NCBI RefSeq assembly: GCF_963675165.1
Contig: NC_087392.1
Coordinates: 62,001-126,000, forward strand
Direction of reading: 5' to 3'
Length of the DNA: 64,000 nt
Origin: Halichondria panicea
Taxonomy: Eukaryota > Porifera > Demospongiae > Suberitida > Halichondriidae
In this document: piece after piece, positions 63,089 to 64,000 of the stretch
Numbering within the stretch: position 1 is the stretch's first letter
Layout: every line of letters starts with the position of its first letter
The notes under the pieces: model-generated
What the model was told of the DNA's origin: nothing
Seen by the model: only the letters and a program-made list of their open reading frames with translations
The model's database searches: none
Made by a program: the position numbers and the translations under genes

Positions 63089-64000
63089 TCAAGGCTGAGA
63101 GGGGTGCTGAGTACTTGAATTAGAGAGTACGTGGAAATCTGTCCGTGAGGAGTTCAAGTCAGGAGGGGGTCCCGGTTGGCCGAATATGACTGAGGCAGGA
63201 GGATAAGGCATCATCTGGTTCATCGTGACAGGTACAGAGTTCGAGGAGTGGAGGGTAGACGGTGTGTACACAGGCTCTGTGTATCGTATAGATGGTTGAG
63301 AGGACTGCCCCTGAGGCTGTGCGTACTGCCCCTGAGGCTGTGCCCCCTGCTGGTAGTTAGCCACAATCTCTTCACCTCGTGGCTGTTCATTCGAGTGGAC
63401 GAAATCGGCTCCTTCAAGAGGTTGTTGTAATACTCTCTCAAAAATCTCTTGAACAGGCGTCAACGTTTCCGGAGGGTTGGTTAGTGTACTGATCGAATTG
63501 GAATTGATAATTTCAGAAATAAATTCGGCAGGTGATTGAGTTACACTGTCAGAAACTTGAAAGGTGAGCGGTGTGGCATCAGCAGTTTGATCAGTCAGTG
63601 GGCGAGACTCGATGATGGGTTGCATGGGACGAGGTTTATCACTAAAGTCCGTAAGAATGTCATCACTGCTGGCTCGAGACGAGAGAGTTGACGACTGAGA
63701 TACGAATTTGCTTCCAGCGCTGCCATTGCTCCCAGTGCTGCTTGCAGTCGAGGGATAGCTATGCAGAGCACGAGTATCAGGTGTGAGATATCCAGAGCTA
63801 CCAGTGTGACTACCGAGAGGGTACGGAGGATCGGCCACCTCAACAACAATACAACCATCACCCTCGTTTCCAACTTGCTTCTCAACATCAGTAGCACCAT
63901 TTCTCACAAAGCTTCCTCCGCCCCCTCCACCACGCCCACCACCTCCACCGGAGTAGCCACCCCCACCACCGCCACCCCAGGAGCCAGCACTACCTCCACC
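63089..64000 (-). CDS. Glycine-rich protein with Ser/Pro/Gln-rich tail, 5' end beyond window
   Basis: The open frame runs from the right edge to a stop at 63089. The visible part starts with a dense Gly/Ser region (GSWGGGGGGGYSGGGGGRGG) leading to SFVRNGATDVEKQVGNEGDG CIVVEVA. This resembles the glycine-rich extracellular domain of ALK/LTK-type receptors and related sponge secreted proteins (GGGGSFV...GDGYVVIE pattern). About 250 low-complexity residues follow, with PQGQ repeats and a C-terminus rich in Ser, Pro and Thr. No transmembrane helix lies between the Gly-rich part and the tail in this window. Function unknown. Confidence 0.55.
   Translation of the reverse strand, partial: GGGSAGSWGGGGGGGYSGGGGGRGGGGGGSFVRNGATDVEKQVGNEGDGCIVVEVADPPYPLGSHTGSSGYLTPDTRALHSYPSTASSTGSNGSAGSKFVSQSSTLSSRASSDDILTDFSDKPRPMQPIIESRPLTDQTADATPLTFQVSDSVTQSPAEFISEIINSNSISTLTNPPETLTPVQEIFERVLQQPLEGADFVHSNEQPRGEEIVANYQQGAQPQGQYAQPQGQSSQPSIRYTEPVYTPSTLHSSNSVPVTMNQMMPYPPASVIFGQPGPPPDLNSSRTDFHVLSNSSTQHPSQP

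Overview
The window is nuclear DNA of an early-branching animal, most likely a demosponge. The protein set is metazoan (IBTK, TRIM with FN3 and SPRY, ARL6/BBS3, DCTN3, vault-type PARP4, COMMD6). Introns are often only 45-80 bp, genes are tightly packed, and AC/GT microsatellites and minisatellites are dense. The species assignment is inference; no species-diagnostic sequence was seen.

Layout, left to right: IBTK (minus, runs off the left edge); a small FN3 single-pass membrane protein (plus); two intronless CYP4-like P450s (minus); PGM2 (minus); a tRNA-like Pol III unit; an intronless secreted GH7 cellulase (plus); RPL4 (minus); COMMD6 (plus); a DEP-domain protein (plus); mitochondrial-type asparaginyl-tRNA synthetase NARS2 (plus); DCTN3 (minus); TTC29 (plus); a TRIM E3 ligase (plus); ARL6 (minus); SUGT1 (minus); an intronless UDP-glycosyltransferase (minus); a PH-domain protein (minus); PARP4 (plus, about 17 kb); phosphofructokinase (plus); an FAD oxidoreductase-like protein (minus); and a glycine-rich protein running off the right edge (minus). 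Most neighbours are head-to-head with promoters of a few hundred bp or tail-to-tail with gaps of 110-370 bp. Several promoters carry an NRF1-like GCGCATGCGC palindrome. The genes are mostly unrelated housekeeping, ciliary and metabolic genes, not one pathway.

The most interesting object is PARP4. Besides the expected BRCT, PARP catalytic, VIT, VWA and C-terminal vault-binding regions, the gene carries in frame (i) about 65 residues closely matching the actin N-terminus including its D-loop, (ii) tandemly duplicated phase-1 microexons, (iii) a proline-rich FH1-like stretch and (iv) a WH2-central-acidic series like the WASP-family Arp2/3-activating tail. Read this way it is a vault ADP-ribosyltransferase fused to an actin-nucleation module. 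I know of no such arrangement in vertebrate PARP4.

The second theme is splice-site-centred repeats. In IBTK, PGM2, RPL4, TTC29 and PARP4 the 5' splice site with the adjoining exon end is tandemly copied 2 to about 17 times. In NARS2 the 3' splice site plus exon start is copied about 17 times. Long GT tracts start at donors and AC tracts end at acceptors. A palindromic, hairpin-forming repeat family sits in introns of four genes. RPL4 also holds a clear U12-type intron.
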